NCBI GenBank assembly: GCA_033764075.1
Contig: JANRJH010000050.1
Coordinates: 108,480 to 172,479 of the forward strand
DNA from: M3007 sp033764075
Lineage (GTDB): Bacteria > Bacteroidota > Bacteroidia > Chitinophagales > Saprospiraceae
Length of the DNA: 64,000 nt
Direction of reading: 5' to 3'
The number at the start of each line of letters is the position of its first letter. Position 1 is the first letter of the stretch. Positions 26,202-33,779 of this stretch are shown piece by piece. The notes below the pieces were generated by a model that was not told where the DNA came from, made no database searches, and was given only the letters and a program-made list of their open reading frames with translations. Position numbers and translations under genes: made by a program.

Positions 26202-26669
26202 TCAGGCGATGCGGATGGAAAACGCGTAGCCGTTGGTCGTCCGGCGGATGGGGTACGTGCCCGGCACGAGCGTCGAGCCGTTCAGGCCCAGGGCGCAGGC
26301 CACACGCTCCGGCAATTCGCAGGCGTCCGGCATGGCGAACATGGTGTGGCGGAAGACGTTTTTCAGCAGGTGGCTGCACAGGTCCTGGGCGCGGAAGACC
26401 ACCTCAATGCCGCCGGCATCGGCGTCCGGACGCAAACTGGCCCTGGCCCTGCGACAGTCGTTGTGCCTGGAGGCGGCCGGCGCATCGGCCAACGCGACCA
26501 CCGAGCAGATGCCCGAGCCCCGGCATTCGTCCTTGGGCGATCCGAAGACGATGTCGCCAAACACTTCCGGGAATTCGTAAAATGACGTGTGGATGAAATT
26601 GTTTTCATCGGTGGCTTGCGACGCCATGGAGGGCGCCAAAGCCTGATCGGTACTGGAGACGTTGCACAT
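26202..26669 (-). CDS. Unrecognised 155-residue protein
   Basis: The frame starts MCNVSSTDQALAPSMASQ at an ATG (26669) and has no signal peptide or membrane helix. Visible are two cysteine-containing stretches (DECRGSGICSVV and NDCRRARAS), a VVFRAQDLCSHLLKNVF helix and a C-terminal part ALGLNGSTLVPGTYPIRRT. Composition looks like a real protein (mixed hydrophobic core), and the frame ends with FSIRIA. I do not recognise a family. It lies on the same strand about 100 bp upstream of the PorP-like gene, which has its own promoter element. Confidence 0.55.
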   Translation of the reverse strand: MCNVSSTDQALAPSMASQATDENNFIHTSFYEFPEVFGDIVFGSPKDECRGSGICSVVALADAPAASRHNDCRRARASLRPDADAGGIEVVFRAQDLCSHLLKNVFRHTMFAMPDACELPERVACALGLNGSTLVPGTYPIRRTTNGYAFSIRIA

Positions 26670-26999
26670 GGTGATGTGATTAAAAGCTTCAAAAAAGTCT
26701 GTTTCCTTTTAGTAAATGGCTACAAAAGGCGAGGACCCAACGGTTCGGCGGATTAAAAAAGTGTAGATTGTTCAGATGCTTACGTCCTGAAAATCTAGGG
26801 CAAATACCGTGACAAATCATCGACAACCTGAAGCATTTGACAGGCAAACGACGAACAGCCCCCGAATCTAATGTATCTGGGGTATCAATTCTTGTGCCAA
26901 ATGTGGAATTCGTCCTACGAGTATATTCGTAGGACGAGTTTGCCCCATCCGATAAAAACAGTTGTGGCATATTTTCCGGAAATGCAGTACGTTTGTAAC
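26670..26999. other. Intergenic gap with hairpin and promoter
   Basis: No gene is seen in these 330 bases. They hold an 11-bp stem (TCGTCCTACGA, 26910-26920, paired with 26927-26937) with a six-base loop, and the promoter of the next gene. The rest is AT-richer than the surrounding coding DNA and shows no pattern. Confidence 0.6.
26962..26995 (+). promoter_or_regulatory. Promoter of the small antitoxin-like gene
   Basis: TTG (26962-26964), 23-bp spacer, then TACGTTTG (26988-26995), a full TAnnTTTG match. The element ends only 4 bp before the ATG at 27000, so the mRNA may have no leader. Confidence 0.6.
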
Positions 27000-27299
27000 A
27001 TGAGTGTCCTGGAGCAAGTTAAAATTTTCATCGACAGACTATCGGAAGCGGACCGCAATCAGGTGCTGTTGCACATTCTGCGTTTGAAATATGCATCTAT
27101 CTGGGCTGAAATCCATGGGACTATCCACCAGCCGGCGGAAACACATGATCTGCTTGCGATTGCTCCGTTGACTTATGAGGAGCTTCTCGAACGGTTGCAT
27201 TTGCTTGAGGGTATTCGGGAGGGGCTTCGGGATGTTGCGGAGGGCCACACCATAAGCCAGGAAGAAATCAGTCGTAGATTTGACCAATGGCGCGCGTAG
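27000..27299 (+). CDS. Small antitoxin-like protein, orphan
   Basis: A 99-residue mostly helical protein starting MSVLEQVKIFIDRLSEADRN. The final part GHTISQEEISRRFDQWRA has the shape seen at the end of many ParD/Phd-type antitoxins (a Gly, then a Glu-rich helix ending in Trp), but the N-terminal DNA-binding half is not a clear match. No toxin gene follows: the next DNA is a palindromic repeat, and the TAG stop itself is the GTAGAG start of that palindrome. It may be an antitoxin left without its toxin, or an unrelated protein. Confidence 0.55.
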   Translation: MSVLEQVKIFIDRLSEADRNQVLLHILRLKYASIWAEIHGTIHQPAETHDLLAIAPLTYEELLERLHLLEGIREGLRDVAEGHTISQEEISRRFDQWRA

Positions 27300-27380
27300 A
27301 GACGTTGCATGCAACGTCTCTACCGGTACGTGCGCACCGATTTCCGCACGTGTAGAGACGTTGCATGCAACATCTCTACA
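27296..27380. repeat. Pair of 28-bp palindromes GTAGAGACGTTGCAT...
   Basis: Copy 1 (27296-27323) is a perfect 28-bp palindrome with arms GTAGAGACGTTGCA. Copy 2 (27352-27379) is the same with one mismatch. Spacers after each share CCGATT and GCAC, so the pair came from duplication. Such GTAGAGACG palindromes are a dispersed repeat type in Bacteroidota and Cyanobacteria. Confidence 0.85.
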
Positions 27381-27412
27381 CGGGTACGCCCAAACCGATT
27401 AGCCCGCACATA

Positions 27413-27575
27413 TAGAGGGTGTATCATAAGTCGAAAGTGCCGGCATTCCTCCAATTAAAACTTTGAAAAGCGACGTTAACCGATAGGATGGCTTGAAGCC
27501 ATCCTATCGGTATCGCATTGCTCAACATTTTATTTGGAAATGCATTCGGACATAGCACTTATGATACACCCTCTA
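27413..27575. mobile_element. Miniature inverted-repeat element (MITE) with TA duplication
   Basis: Perfect 19-bp terminal inverted repeats: TAGAGGGTGTATCATAAGT (27413-27431) and its complement (27557-27575). If the outer TA is the target, the element is 159 bp (27415-27573) flanked by TA on both sides, as in IS630/Tc1-mariner-type insertion. Inside is a 13-bp stem hairpin CCGATAGGATGGC (27480-27492 with 27499-27511). It encodes nothing, so it would need a transposase elsewhere. Its right end supplies the stop codon of the E1 gene. Confidence 0.8.
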
Positions 27576-29942
27576 CCCCACCATCACCTGCCGCGCGGCA
27601 TCCACCACATCCTCCACCTGAGGTTTGCTGTGGTAGTCGCCGTCCTGGCCGTAGGCTGGCCGGTGGTCGCGGGCGTACAGGGTTACGGGCGCCGAATCCA
27701 GGTACCGGTAACCGCCCTGTTTTTCCAGCACCTGCTGCATCATGAAGGCGGAGGCGCCGCCCTCGAAGTCCTCGTCCAGGAACAGGATGCGGTTTGTTTT
27801 TTTCAGGGACTGCAGGCACGTTTGTGTCCGGTCGAACGGAAGCAGGGTTTGCACGTCGATCAGCTCCACGCTAATGCCAAGCCTGTCGAGCACCTCGCAG
27901 GCTTCTTCCGATACGCGCACGCAGGAGCCGTAGGTGATGAGGGTGATGTCTGTGCCGGCGCGCAGCACCTCGGGCACGCCGAGCGGTACGGTGAATGTAC
28001 CCGGGTTGTCGGGCATTTTTTCTTTAAGCCGGTACCCGTTCAGGCACTCGATGACGAGCGCAGGGTCGTCGCTCTGCAACAGGGTGTTGTACAGGCCGGC
28101 AGCCTGGGTCATGTTGCGGGGCACGCACACATAGAGGCCGCGCAGGCTGCCGAGTATCATGCCCATGGGCGAGCCGGAATGCCACACGCCTACCAGGCGG
28201 TGTCCGCGGGTGCGGATGATGGCCGGCGCCGCCTGCAGGCCGTTGGAGCGCCAGCGCAGGGTGGCCAGGTCGTCGCTGAGCGGCGAGAGGCCATAGAGGA
28301 GATAATCCAGGTACTGAATTTCGGCGATGGGCCGCAGGCCGCGCATGGCCATGCCGATGGCCTGGCCCATGATGGTCCACTCCCGGATGCCGGTGTCAAA
28401 CACGCGCGATTCGCCATAGGTCTGCTGCATGCCGCGGAAGGCCTGGTTCACGTCGCCGATCTGCCCGACGTCCTCGCCAAAGGCGAACACGGCGGGGTTT
28501 TGCGACAGGTGGTGGTCGAAGCAGGCGTTCAGAATTTCAAAACCGTCTTTCAGGGGCGCCTCGGCGCCGTATAGGGGCGGAACGACGGGCACCTGCAGGG
28601 CCGAACGGGGGGTTTCGCTGTACAAATGTGTACTGTATATGCGGCGTCCCTCGCCGGTCTCCTCGGCGATGAACGAAGCCAGCGCCTGGGCGGCCTGGTC
28701 GGAAAGGGCTGCGGCGCGCCGGGCTGTTTGCACCAACTCAAAGCGCAGGGGGTCGCGCTTCTGGCCAAGCTCGTCGACCAGCACGGCGATGCCCGGATGT
28801 CCGGTGGCCAGGGCCGACAGCCGCGACAGCAGATCCTGCGTCCGCGCGCCCACCCGGTCGTGGTAGGCACGGTAGGCGCGCCGGGCGGCCTCCTGCGCTT
28901 CTGCTTTCGCGTCGGCCTGCATCGCTTCCAGCGTTTGGGGGGTGGCGATGCCGCTGTTCACGATCCATTCGGCCATGCGGCGGTTGCAATCGTACTGCTC
29001 CTCCCAGGCCAGGCGCTCGGGAGTTTTATACCGGCGGTGGTCGCCGGAGGTGGAGTGACCCAGCTGCTGGGTGACTTCCTCGATGTGAAACAAGGCCGGG
29101 CGGTGGGTGTCGCGCATCTTTTGGATGCCGTTTTGGTAGAGGGCCACGAGCGCGGGGTAGTCCCAGGCTTTGCCGGTGTAGATGTCCAGACCGCTGGGCT
29201 GGTCGTCGTTGTCTATTTGAAATCCGGACAACACGGTGGAGATGCTCTCTTTGGCCGTCTGGTACTTTTTGGGCACAGAGATCCCGTACCCGTCGTCCCA
29301 CACCGAAATGGCCAGCGGCGCCTGGAGCACGCCGGCGGCGTTGACGGTTTCCCAGAACGCCCCCTCGGAGGTCGACGCGTCGCCGATGGTCACAAAGCAC
29401 ACCTCGTTGCCATTGTTTGAGCGGTCGCCGCAGATGCCGGGGTGCTCCCTGAATTTTTTGGAGGCCAGCGCCAGCCCGAGCCCGCGCGCCATCTGCCCGG
29501 CGGTGGGCGCCACGTCGGCGCTGATGTTGAACCGGTTTTTGTGGTCGGTGAAATTGCCCTGGTCGTCTACGAGCGGCGTAGCGAAGTGGCAATTCATCTG
29601 CCGGCCGGCGGAAAAGGGGTCGTTATAGGGATCGCCGTACAGTTGTGCGAAAAACTCCTCGAGGGTCATAATTTCCAGGGCCAGCATGAGCGTTTGGTCG
29701 CGGTAGTAGCCCGAACGGAAGTCGCCTTTCCGCCAGGCCCGGGCCATGGCCACCTGTGCGACCTCCTTGCCGTCGCCGATGATGCCGAAGTTGGCCTTGC
29801 CCATAAGTACTTCCTTGCGAGCGATGATGCTGGCTTCCCTGCTCAGCAGACAAGTGCGGTAGTCGGCCAACACCTCATGGGCGTCTATCGCTGCGTTTTT
29901 TGTTTGGGTGGTGGGGCGTTTCCGGGTATTGGTTCCTGCCAT
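27573..29942 (-). CDS. Fused alpha/beta E1 subunit of a 2-oxoacid dehydrogenase
   Basis: A 789-residue thiamine-diphosphate enzyme in which the E1 alpha (about 1-410) and beta (about 450-789) chains are joined, as is usual in Bacteroidota. It decarboxylates pyruvate or branched-chain 2-oxoacids and passes the acyl group to E2 lipoate. Seen are RSGYYRDQTLMLA, the TPP motif IGDASTSEGAFWE, WDDGYGIS, the phosphorylation-loop-like GHSTSGDHRRY, and beta-chain FGEDVGQIGDVNQAF and EIQYLDYLLYGLSPLSDDLA. The end, DVVDAARQVMVG then TAG, comes where a miniature element begins, so the native C-terminal tail may be replaced. E2 and E3 genes are not adjacent. Confidence 0.88.
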   Translation of the reverse strand: MAGTNTRKRPTTQTKNAAIDAHEVLADYRTCLLSREASIIARKEVLMGKANFGIIGDGKEVAQVAMARAWRKGDFRSGYYRDQTLMLALEIMTLEEFFAQLYGDPYNDPFSAGRQMNCHFATPLVDDQGNFTDHKNRFNISADVAPTAGQMARGLGLALASKKFREHPGICGDRSNNGNEVCFVTIGDASTSEGAFWETVNAAGVLQAPLAISVWDDGYGISVPKKYQTAKESISTVLSGFQIDNDDQPSGLDIYTGKAWDYPALVALYQNGIQKMRDTHRPALFHIEEVTQQLGHSTSGDHRRYKTPERLAWEEQYDCNRRMAEWIVNSGIATPQTLEAMQADAKAEAQEAARRAYRAYHDRVGARTQDLLSRLSALATGHPGIAVLVDELGQKRDPLRFELVQTARRAAALSDQAAQALASFIAEETGEGRRIYSTHLYSETPRSALQVPVVPPLYGAEAPLKDGFEILNACFDHHLSQNPAVFAFGEDVGQIGDVNQAFRGMQQTYGESRVFDTGIREWTIMGQAIGMAMRGLRPIAEIQYLDYLLYGLSPLSDDLATLRWRSNGLQAAPAIIRTRGHRLVGVWHSGSPMGMILGSLRGLYVCVPRNMTQAAGLYNTLLQSDDPALVIECLNGYRLKEKMPDNPGTFTVPLGVPEVLRAGTDITLITYGSCVRVSEEACEVLDRLGISVELIDVQTLLPFDRTQTCLQSLKKTNRILFLDEDFEGGASAFMMQQVLEKQGGYRYLDSAPVTLYARDHRPAYGQDGDYHSKPQVEDVVDAARQVMVG

Positions 29943-30076
29943 AATATTTTTTTTCGGCGCCAGGGCCGTTCAATGAGTAAGGGCGCACAAAGCTACAAAA
30001 AGGTGCGTTTCATGCGGCTTTTTACATTTGTCAGCAACTCTTGACACGCGAATGATGCATCTACTGAAAAAAAACC

Positions 30077-30084
30077 TAATTTTG
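30077..30084 (+). promoter_or_regulatory. Promoter -7 element TAATTTTG for the DksA-like gene
   Basis: TAATTTTG matches TAnnTTTG, 44 bp before the ATG at 30129. The nearest TTG is 33 bp upstream, too far for a normal -33 element. Confidence 0.45.
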
Positions 30085-30128
30085 CGCCGTCCTGTTAAAA
30101 CCCCATCTTAATTCATAAAACTTCCGTC

Positions 30129-30719
30129 ATGAACAACGAACCCAAAGTGCGATACAGCGACGAAGACTTGAAGGAGTTCAAAGAATTGATCGATAATAAA
30201 ATTGCCAAAGCAGAGGAAGAATACAAATTTACAGAAAGCCAGATCCTGGAACTGAACGAAAACGGGTTCAAGCAACAGGGCGGTGATATGTACGACGACT
30301 CCTCCTCGCACGCCGAATTGGAACTGCTGCAACGCATGGCCTTGCGCCAGCAACGCCACATACAGGACCTGCGCAACGCCCTGCTGCGCATCCAGAACAA
30401 GACCTACGGAATTTGTACTGTAACCGGCAAACTCATTGACAAGCAGCGCCTGCGCCTGGTACCGCACGCTACCAAAAGTGTTGACGGAAAAAACCAGGTC
30501 GGTTCCGAAAAAATCGAGCCAACGACCGACGCGACCTTTCACGACCCCTTTCTCGGGCCCGAAACCAGTGGATCGCGCCCCGCCGGCAAAACATCGGGCG
30601 ACCGCCTGCGCATCGCCCAACCCAAAGCCCCGGGCACCCGGGATGAATGGGAGCCCGACAACGAAACGATGGAAGATGCCGGGTATAACCTTCGTAAACT
30701 GGAAGACGAAGAAGAGTAG
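30129..30719 (+). CDS. DksA/TraR-family regulator
   Basis: A 196-residue protein with an N-terminal coiled-coil (about residues 10-80, ending in GGDMYDDSSSHAELELLQRM) and the DksA finger region LRIQNKTYGICTVTGKLIDKQRLRLVPHATKS (about residues 81-112). The family works by entering the RNA polymerase secondary channel, often with ppGpp. Only one Cys of the usual four remains (GICTVTGK), as in many Bacteroidota members, so zinc is probably not bound. A C-terminal tail of some 80 charged residues is added. Heptamer repeats start two bases after its stop. Confidence 0.83.
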   Translation: MNNEPKVRYSDEDLKEFKELIDNKIAKAEEEYKFTESQILELNENGFKQQGGDMYDDSSSHAELELLQRMALRQQRHIQDLRNALLRIQNKTYGICTVTGKLIDKQRLRLVPHATKSVDGKNQVGSEKIEPTTDATFHDPFLGPETSGSRPAGKTSGDRLRIAQPKAPGTRDEWEPDNETMEDAGYNLRKLEDEEE

Positions 30720-30721
30720 TC

Positions 30722-30957
30722 GAATGCGGAATGCGGAATGCGGATATATTAAAACTTATTTTACCCTAAAATTAAAGACCGCGTAGCGGTCAAACATGAA
30801 TAACCCCGGGCGAAGCCCGGGGGCGGGTGTGCGAAGCCCGAAGCTCGGGGTGAGCGGAGCCCGGAGTGGCAGAGCGAGCGGAGCCCGGAGCTGATGGCGC
30901 AGGTCTGCGGAGCCCAAAGGCCGCAGCCGGGCGGAGTCCGAAGCAATAGAAATCAGC
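30722..30957. repeat. Heptamers and composite repeat, copy 2
   Basis: The gap between the convergent genes holds three GAATGCG heptamers (30722-30743), the palindrome GACCGCGTAGCGGTC (30777-30791), spacer AAACATGAATAA, and the inverted repeat CCCCGGGC-gaa-GCCCGGGG (30804-30822). Downstream to 30957 the DNA repeats GCGGAGCCCGGAG-like units (for instance 30854, 30878). No gene is seen. This is the reverse-orientation counterpart of 1510-1555. Confidence 0.8.
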
Positions 30958-31488
30958 TCAAACCCGCGTCACCTGCCTTTTTTTCACTGCCTTTTCCCAT
31001 TCGTCGATCTCGGGCAGGTGAAAGTCTTCTTCCATGCTCCGCAAGTACTCGTTGAGGTCTTTGTAACGCAGTTTACCGCGAATGGCTGCCAGGACAAACG
31101 CCTCGGAGTCCTGGACAAACACCACCACTTTACGGATGGCCTCGTTTTTTTCCTTGATCATTACCCGCACATAGGTGTGGCCGGTTCGGACCATCACCAG
31201 GTCCTCCATCCTCCGTTTGGCGGCTTTGCGGTTGAATCGCGCTATATCCTTGTTGCTCACCGGGCTGTAATCCTCGAACACCATGACGCGTACCTTATCG
31301 ACTTTATTCAGCAGCCGGCGCTCCATGTCGTCTTCCACAAACCAGGACCCCATGTGGATGAACGGGTCGGAAACAGAGAATGTGATGGCGCCGGGATAGT
31401 CTTTGTACTTCCAGTGCAAACCGTAGTCCTGGGCCTGCATGGATGCCCCGGCAAAAAGCATGGCAACAATCAGCATTGTATTTTTCAT
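30958..31488 (-). CDS. DUF4252 exported protein, second of pair
   Basis: A 176-residue protein from the ATG at 31488, with signal peptide MKNTMLIVAMLFAGASMQAQ. The body (SPVSNKDIARFNRKAAKRRM, VMVRTGHTYVRVMIKEKN, VVVFVQDSEAFVLAAIRGKL) follows the DUF4252 pattern. An in-frame codon 63 bp upstream would hide the signal. The function is unknown. It is the last gene of the sigma-factor operon, 13 bp after its paralogue, and so should rise with sigma activity. Confidence 0.82.
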   Translation of the reverse strand: MKNTMLIVAMLFAGASMQAQDYGLHWKYKDYPGAITFSVSDPFIHMGSWFVEDDMERRLLNKVDKVRVMVFEDYSPVSNKDIARFNRKAAKRRMEDLVMVRTGHTYVRVMIKEKNEAIRKVVVFVQDSEAFVLAAIRGKLRYKDLNEYLRSMEEDFHLPEIDEWEKAVKKRQVTRV

Positions 31489-31501
31489 ATCGGGGATTGT
31501 T

Positions 31502-32032
31502 TTAGTGGCTTTCCTGCTTTTCCAGTTTGTCCAGATGCTCCACACCCTCAATATCCAGCGCTTGAGACAGCTCGGCGATTTTATCCAGGTCTATCAGTCC
31601 GGTGATGCTCAACAGGACAAACTCTGATGGCGAACCCACCAGCAAGAGCAATTCTTCAATAAGGTCACCCTGATCTTTGGACCAGATACGCACATTTTCA
31701 TCCCCATCGCGCACGGTGACCAATTCGTTGTATTCTTTTTGGGGCACCAGCTTGAGCGCTTCCCGGTACAGGATCATGCCGTCTTCGGGCCCTTCGCACA
31801 CCAGCACCCGCAGGCCCGTGAGGTCTTTGATGATGGGTCGGATCTGGTTCCATTCGGGGTCGGCGGTTTCGATTTTGGCCACCATCTCGAAAGCTTTGGG
31901 GCTTACATATACGACGGTGAAGCGCTCGTCGTCGACATACTTTTCGAAATAGCGTTCGATGGCGTTGTTTTGGGCAGACAGGCCGGTAGTCAGGCACAGG
32001 AGTGCTGCGGGAAGAATGGTCGGGTTTCGCAT
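31502..32032 (-). CDS. DUF4252 exported protein, first of pair
   Basis: A 176-residue protein with a signal peptide (MRNPTILPAALLCLTTGLSA) followed by AIERYFEKYVDDERFTVVYVSP and later EFVLLSITGLIDLDKIAELS, the DUF4252 arrangement. It differs a good deal from the neighbouring paralogue, so the duplication is old. It lies 11 bp after the anti-sigma gene, in the same operon. A periplasmic site is likely; no catalytic motif is seen. Confidence 0.85.
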   Translation of the reverse strand: MRNPTILPAALLCLTTGLSAQNNAIERYFEKYVDDERFTVVYVSPKAFEMVAKIETADPEWNQIRPIIKDLTGLRVLVCEGPEDGMILYREALKLVPQKEYNELVTVRDGDENVRIWSKDQGDLIEELLLLVGSPSEFVLLSITGLIDLDKIAELSQALDIEGVEHLDKLEKQESH

Positions 32033-32043
32033 GATCTGTTCTT

Positions 32044-32652
32044 TTAACTTTCTTGTTGTTTAACTTTGTTCAAGCTTTTATCCAGTTGTTGCAGGGGTTT
32101 AATCGTTTTGCGGGCCTCCTGGGTACTTTTGTTCAGCTTGGCGCTGAGCAGGTTCAGCGCCTGTTTGATCTCTGCCATGGCGGCTTCCTGTTCGGTCTGG
32201 GAGGGCGCCGGTGCGGCGCGTTTGCGGGCGGCCGGGGCGCGAGGCTTGCGGGCCGGGGCGGGTTGGGCGGTGGCCGGGTGTGCCGGCTGGACAGGAAGGG
32301 CGGCGGCCTGGTCTTCCGGCTGGTGTGCTTGCATGTGTCCGACAGCCACCGGCTGTGTGGCATGCCGGGGCCACCAATACCAACCGGCACTCAGCAGCAG
32401 CAACACCGCCGCCGCAGCGGCCAGGCGGTAGGTAAAAATGCGCGGCGTGTGGGCGCCCGGTCCCTTGCGTGCCGGTGCAACGATTGCTCTTTCGGCAGCA
32501 ATGGACCGGAACAGGGGCACGAACGGACGATGTTCCGGCGCAATGTGCGGCTGCTGAAAATAGGCCCTGAGTGCCCGTTCCTCCTCCAGGGAGGTTTCGG
32601 CGTTGAGCCAGGACTCGAGCAGTTGGTCGATGTGTTGCGGCGTTTGATTCAT
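32044..32652 (-). CDS. Anti-sigma factor-like membrane protein
   Basis: A 202-residue protein whose ATG overlaps the sigma gene stop by 4 bp (translational coupling). The N-terminal 60 residues (QLLESWLNAETSLEEERALR) look like a zinc-free anti-sigma domain, and one membrane helix lies at about 74-92 (LAAAAAVLLLLSAGWYWWP). The periplasmic part is rich in Ala, Pro and Gln (KPRAPAARKRAAPAPS), ending in a helix EEQALNLLSAKLNKS-like. Role inferred from position: it would hold the sigma factor at the membrane until a signal arrives. Confidence 0.82.
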   Translation of the reverse strand: MNQTPQHIDQLLESWLNAETSLEEERALRAYFQQPHIAPEHRPFVPLFRSIAAERAIVAPARKGPGAHTPRIFTYRLAAAAAVLLLLSAGWYWWPRHATQPVAVGHMQAHQPEDQAAALPVQPAHPATAQPAPARKPRAPAARKRAAPAPSQTEQEAAMAEIKQALNLLSAKLNKSTQEARKTIKPLQQLDKSLNKVKQQES

Positions 32653-33146
32653 AATTCAACAAGCGTAAGCAAGTGTTGGCGGAGCGCTCTGCGAGCTCGG
32701 TACAGGTTTATTTTGACTTGTTCGAGGGAGATGTCCAGGGTTCGGGCGATGTCGTCGTAGGTCATATCCTCCAGGTCGCGCAGATGTATGACGAGGCGTT
32801 GTTTCTCAGGCAGTAGTTGGATGAGCCGCCGGATGTGCGCCACCATATCGCCTTTTTCGGCGTAGGCGGCGGGGGAGTCGGTGTGCGCCGGTTCGGGAAC
32901 CCCCTCGATCGGGGAGGACGGTTTGCGGCGGTTTTTATCGAGCGAGCGGTTGCGCGTCATCGTCATGCACCAGGCTTCCCAGTTCTGAACGGTATGCGAC
33001 TGCTCGGGCTGTTGTTTCCACAGGCGTTCCATGACTTCCTGCACGACGTCCTCCGCTTCCTGCACGTTGCCGGTGATGCGCAGGGCAAACCGGTACATTT
33101 TATCGCGCAGGGGGTAGATGTGCTGGAGGAACAACTGATTATTCAT
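32649..33146 (-). CDS. ECF-type RNA polymerase sigma factor
   Basis: A 165-residue sigma-70 family protein of the extracytoplasmic-function class. Region 2 includes FALRITGNVQEAEDVVQEVMERLWK and WEAWCMTMTRNRSLDKNR; region 4 includes LPEKQRLVIHLRDLEDMTYDDIARTL and LEQVKINLYRARRALRQHL. Both are intact and sized as expected. The gene leads an operon with the anti-sigma gene and two DUF4252 genes. A self-recognised promoter for this sigma is not identified. A hairpin terminator of the upstream operon lies at 33183-33214. Confidence 0.92.
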   Translation of the reverse strand: MNNQLFLQHIYPLRDKMYRFALRITGNVQEAEDVVQEVMERLWKQQPEQSHTVQNWEAWCMTMTRNRSLDKNRRKPSSPIEGVPEPAHTDSPAAYAEKGDMVAHIRRLIQLLPEKQRLVIHLRDLEDMTYDDIARTLDISLEQVKINLYRARRALRQHLLTLVEL

Positions 33147-33182
33147 ACGGTGAAGCTGGGCTCGCGTTGTAGGATAAAGACG

Positions 33183-33214
33183 AAAAAGGCATGCCCGTTG
33201 TTACAGGCATGCCT
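33183..33214 (-). terminator. Terminator after the SxtJ-like gene
   Basis: On the minus strand AGGCATGCC (33206-33214) pairs with GGCATGCCT (33187-33195), and T5 follows. It ends the carbamoyltransferase operon just ahead of the sigma gene. Confidence 0.75.
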
Positions 33215-33244
33215 AAAAATCTTTAGATCGGTACGCGCCCTGTA

Positions 33245-33616
33245 TTACCAGGGGTTTTCGAAACTGGCCTTGGTGAACGCCTTGTCTACCTTGCGAAACA
33301 CCGTATCCACATTGTTTTTCAGCAGGAGCGGGTCTTTCTGACCGAAAATACGCGCCAGCAGGGCAATGGGGAACAGGAACAGGTAAAAGATAAGGCTCAG
33401 AACGATGTTCGGCACCACCAGGCTCAGCAGCCAGGCGAGTTTCATCCACAGCCAGTCGATCTTTTCCGCCAGCCAGGTGGAGAACACACCGATGGCGCCA
33501 ATGACCAGCGCAACCCACAGGGCCCAGGGCTGATGGGTGATCATGTATATGACCAGAAAGCCTACGGTGATGGTCAGGACGGTTCTGATCGGGTCGGTTT
33601 TAACATTCAGATTCAT
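33245..33616 (-). CDS. SxtJ-family membrane protein
   Basis: A 123-residue membrane protein starting MNLNVKTDPIRTVLTITVGF, with about four hydrophobic stretches (13-30, 30-50, 58-85) and a soluble C-terminus (KDPLLLKNNVDTVFRKVDK). It fits the SxtJ-type family named after saxitoxin gene clusters; function unknown. It follows the DUF5989 gene by 13 bp and closes a four-gene operon with a carbamoyltransferase. In other genomes these families go together, from memory. A longer start at 33676 adds no conserved residues. Confidence 0.78.
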   Translation of the reverse strand: MNLNVKTDPIRTVLTITVGFLVIYMITHQPWALWVALVIGAIGVFSTWLAEKIDWLWMKLAWLLSLVVPNIVLSLIFYLFLFPIALLARIFGQKDPLLLKNNVDTVFRKVDKAFTKASFENPW

Positions 33617-33629
33617 TGGAAAGCAACGG

Positions 33630-33779
33630 TTAGAACAAGGTGTAGATAAAGGGTGCGATGGCACTACCGCCACCAAATACGAGCAGGATGCCCAGGAGCA
33701 GCAGTATGATGATGACGGGAGCGAGCCAGAATTTTTTGCGCTCTTTCATGAAGAGCCAGAGGTCTTGTAAAAAGTCCAT
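33630..33779 (-). CDS. DUF5989-family small membrane protein
   Basis: A 49-residue protein: an amphipathic start MDFLQDLWLFMKERKKFW, one membrane helix (LAPVIIILLLLGILLVFG), and the short end SAIAPFIYTLF. Size, the KERKKFW stretch and the APFIYTLF tail match the DUF5989 family, which sits next to carbamoyltransferases. Its ATG directly follows the SGNH gene stop (no bases between), so the two are translated in a coupled way. Confidence 0.85.
   Translation of the reverse strand: MDFLQDLWLFMKERKKFWLAPVIIILLLLGILLVFGGGSAIAPFIYTLF

Noticed and set aside
27296..27380. CRISPR array
   Set aside because: The repeats are only two, fully palindromic, and the spacers are alike, not unique; no cas genes are present.
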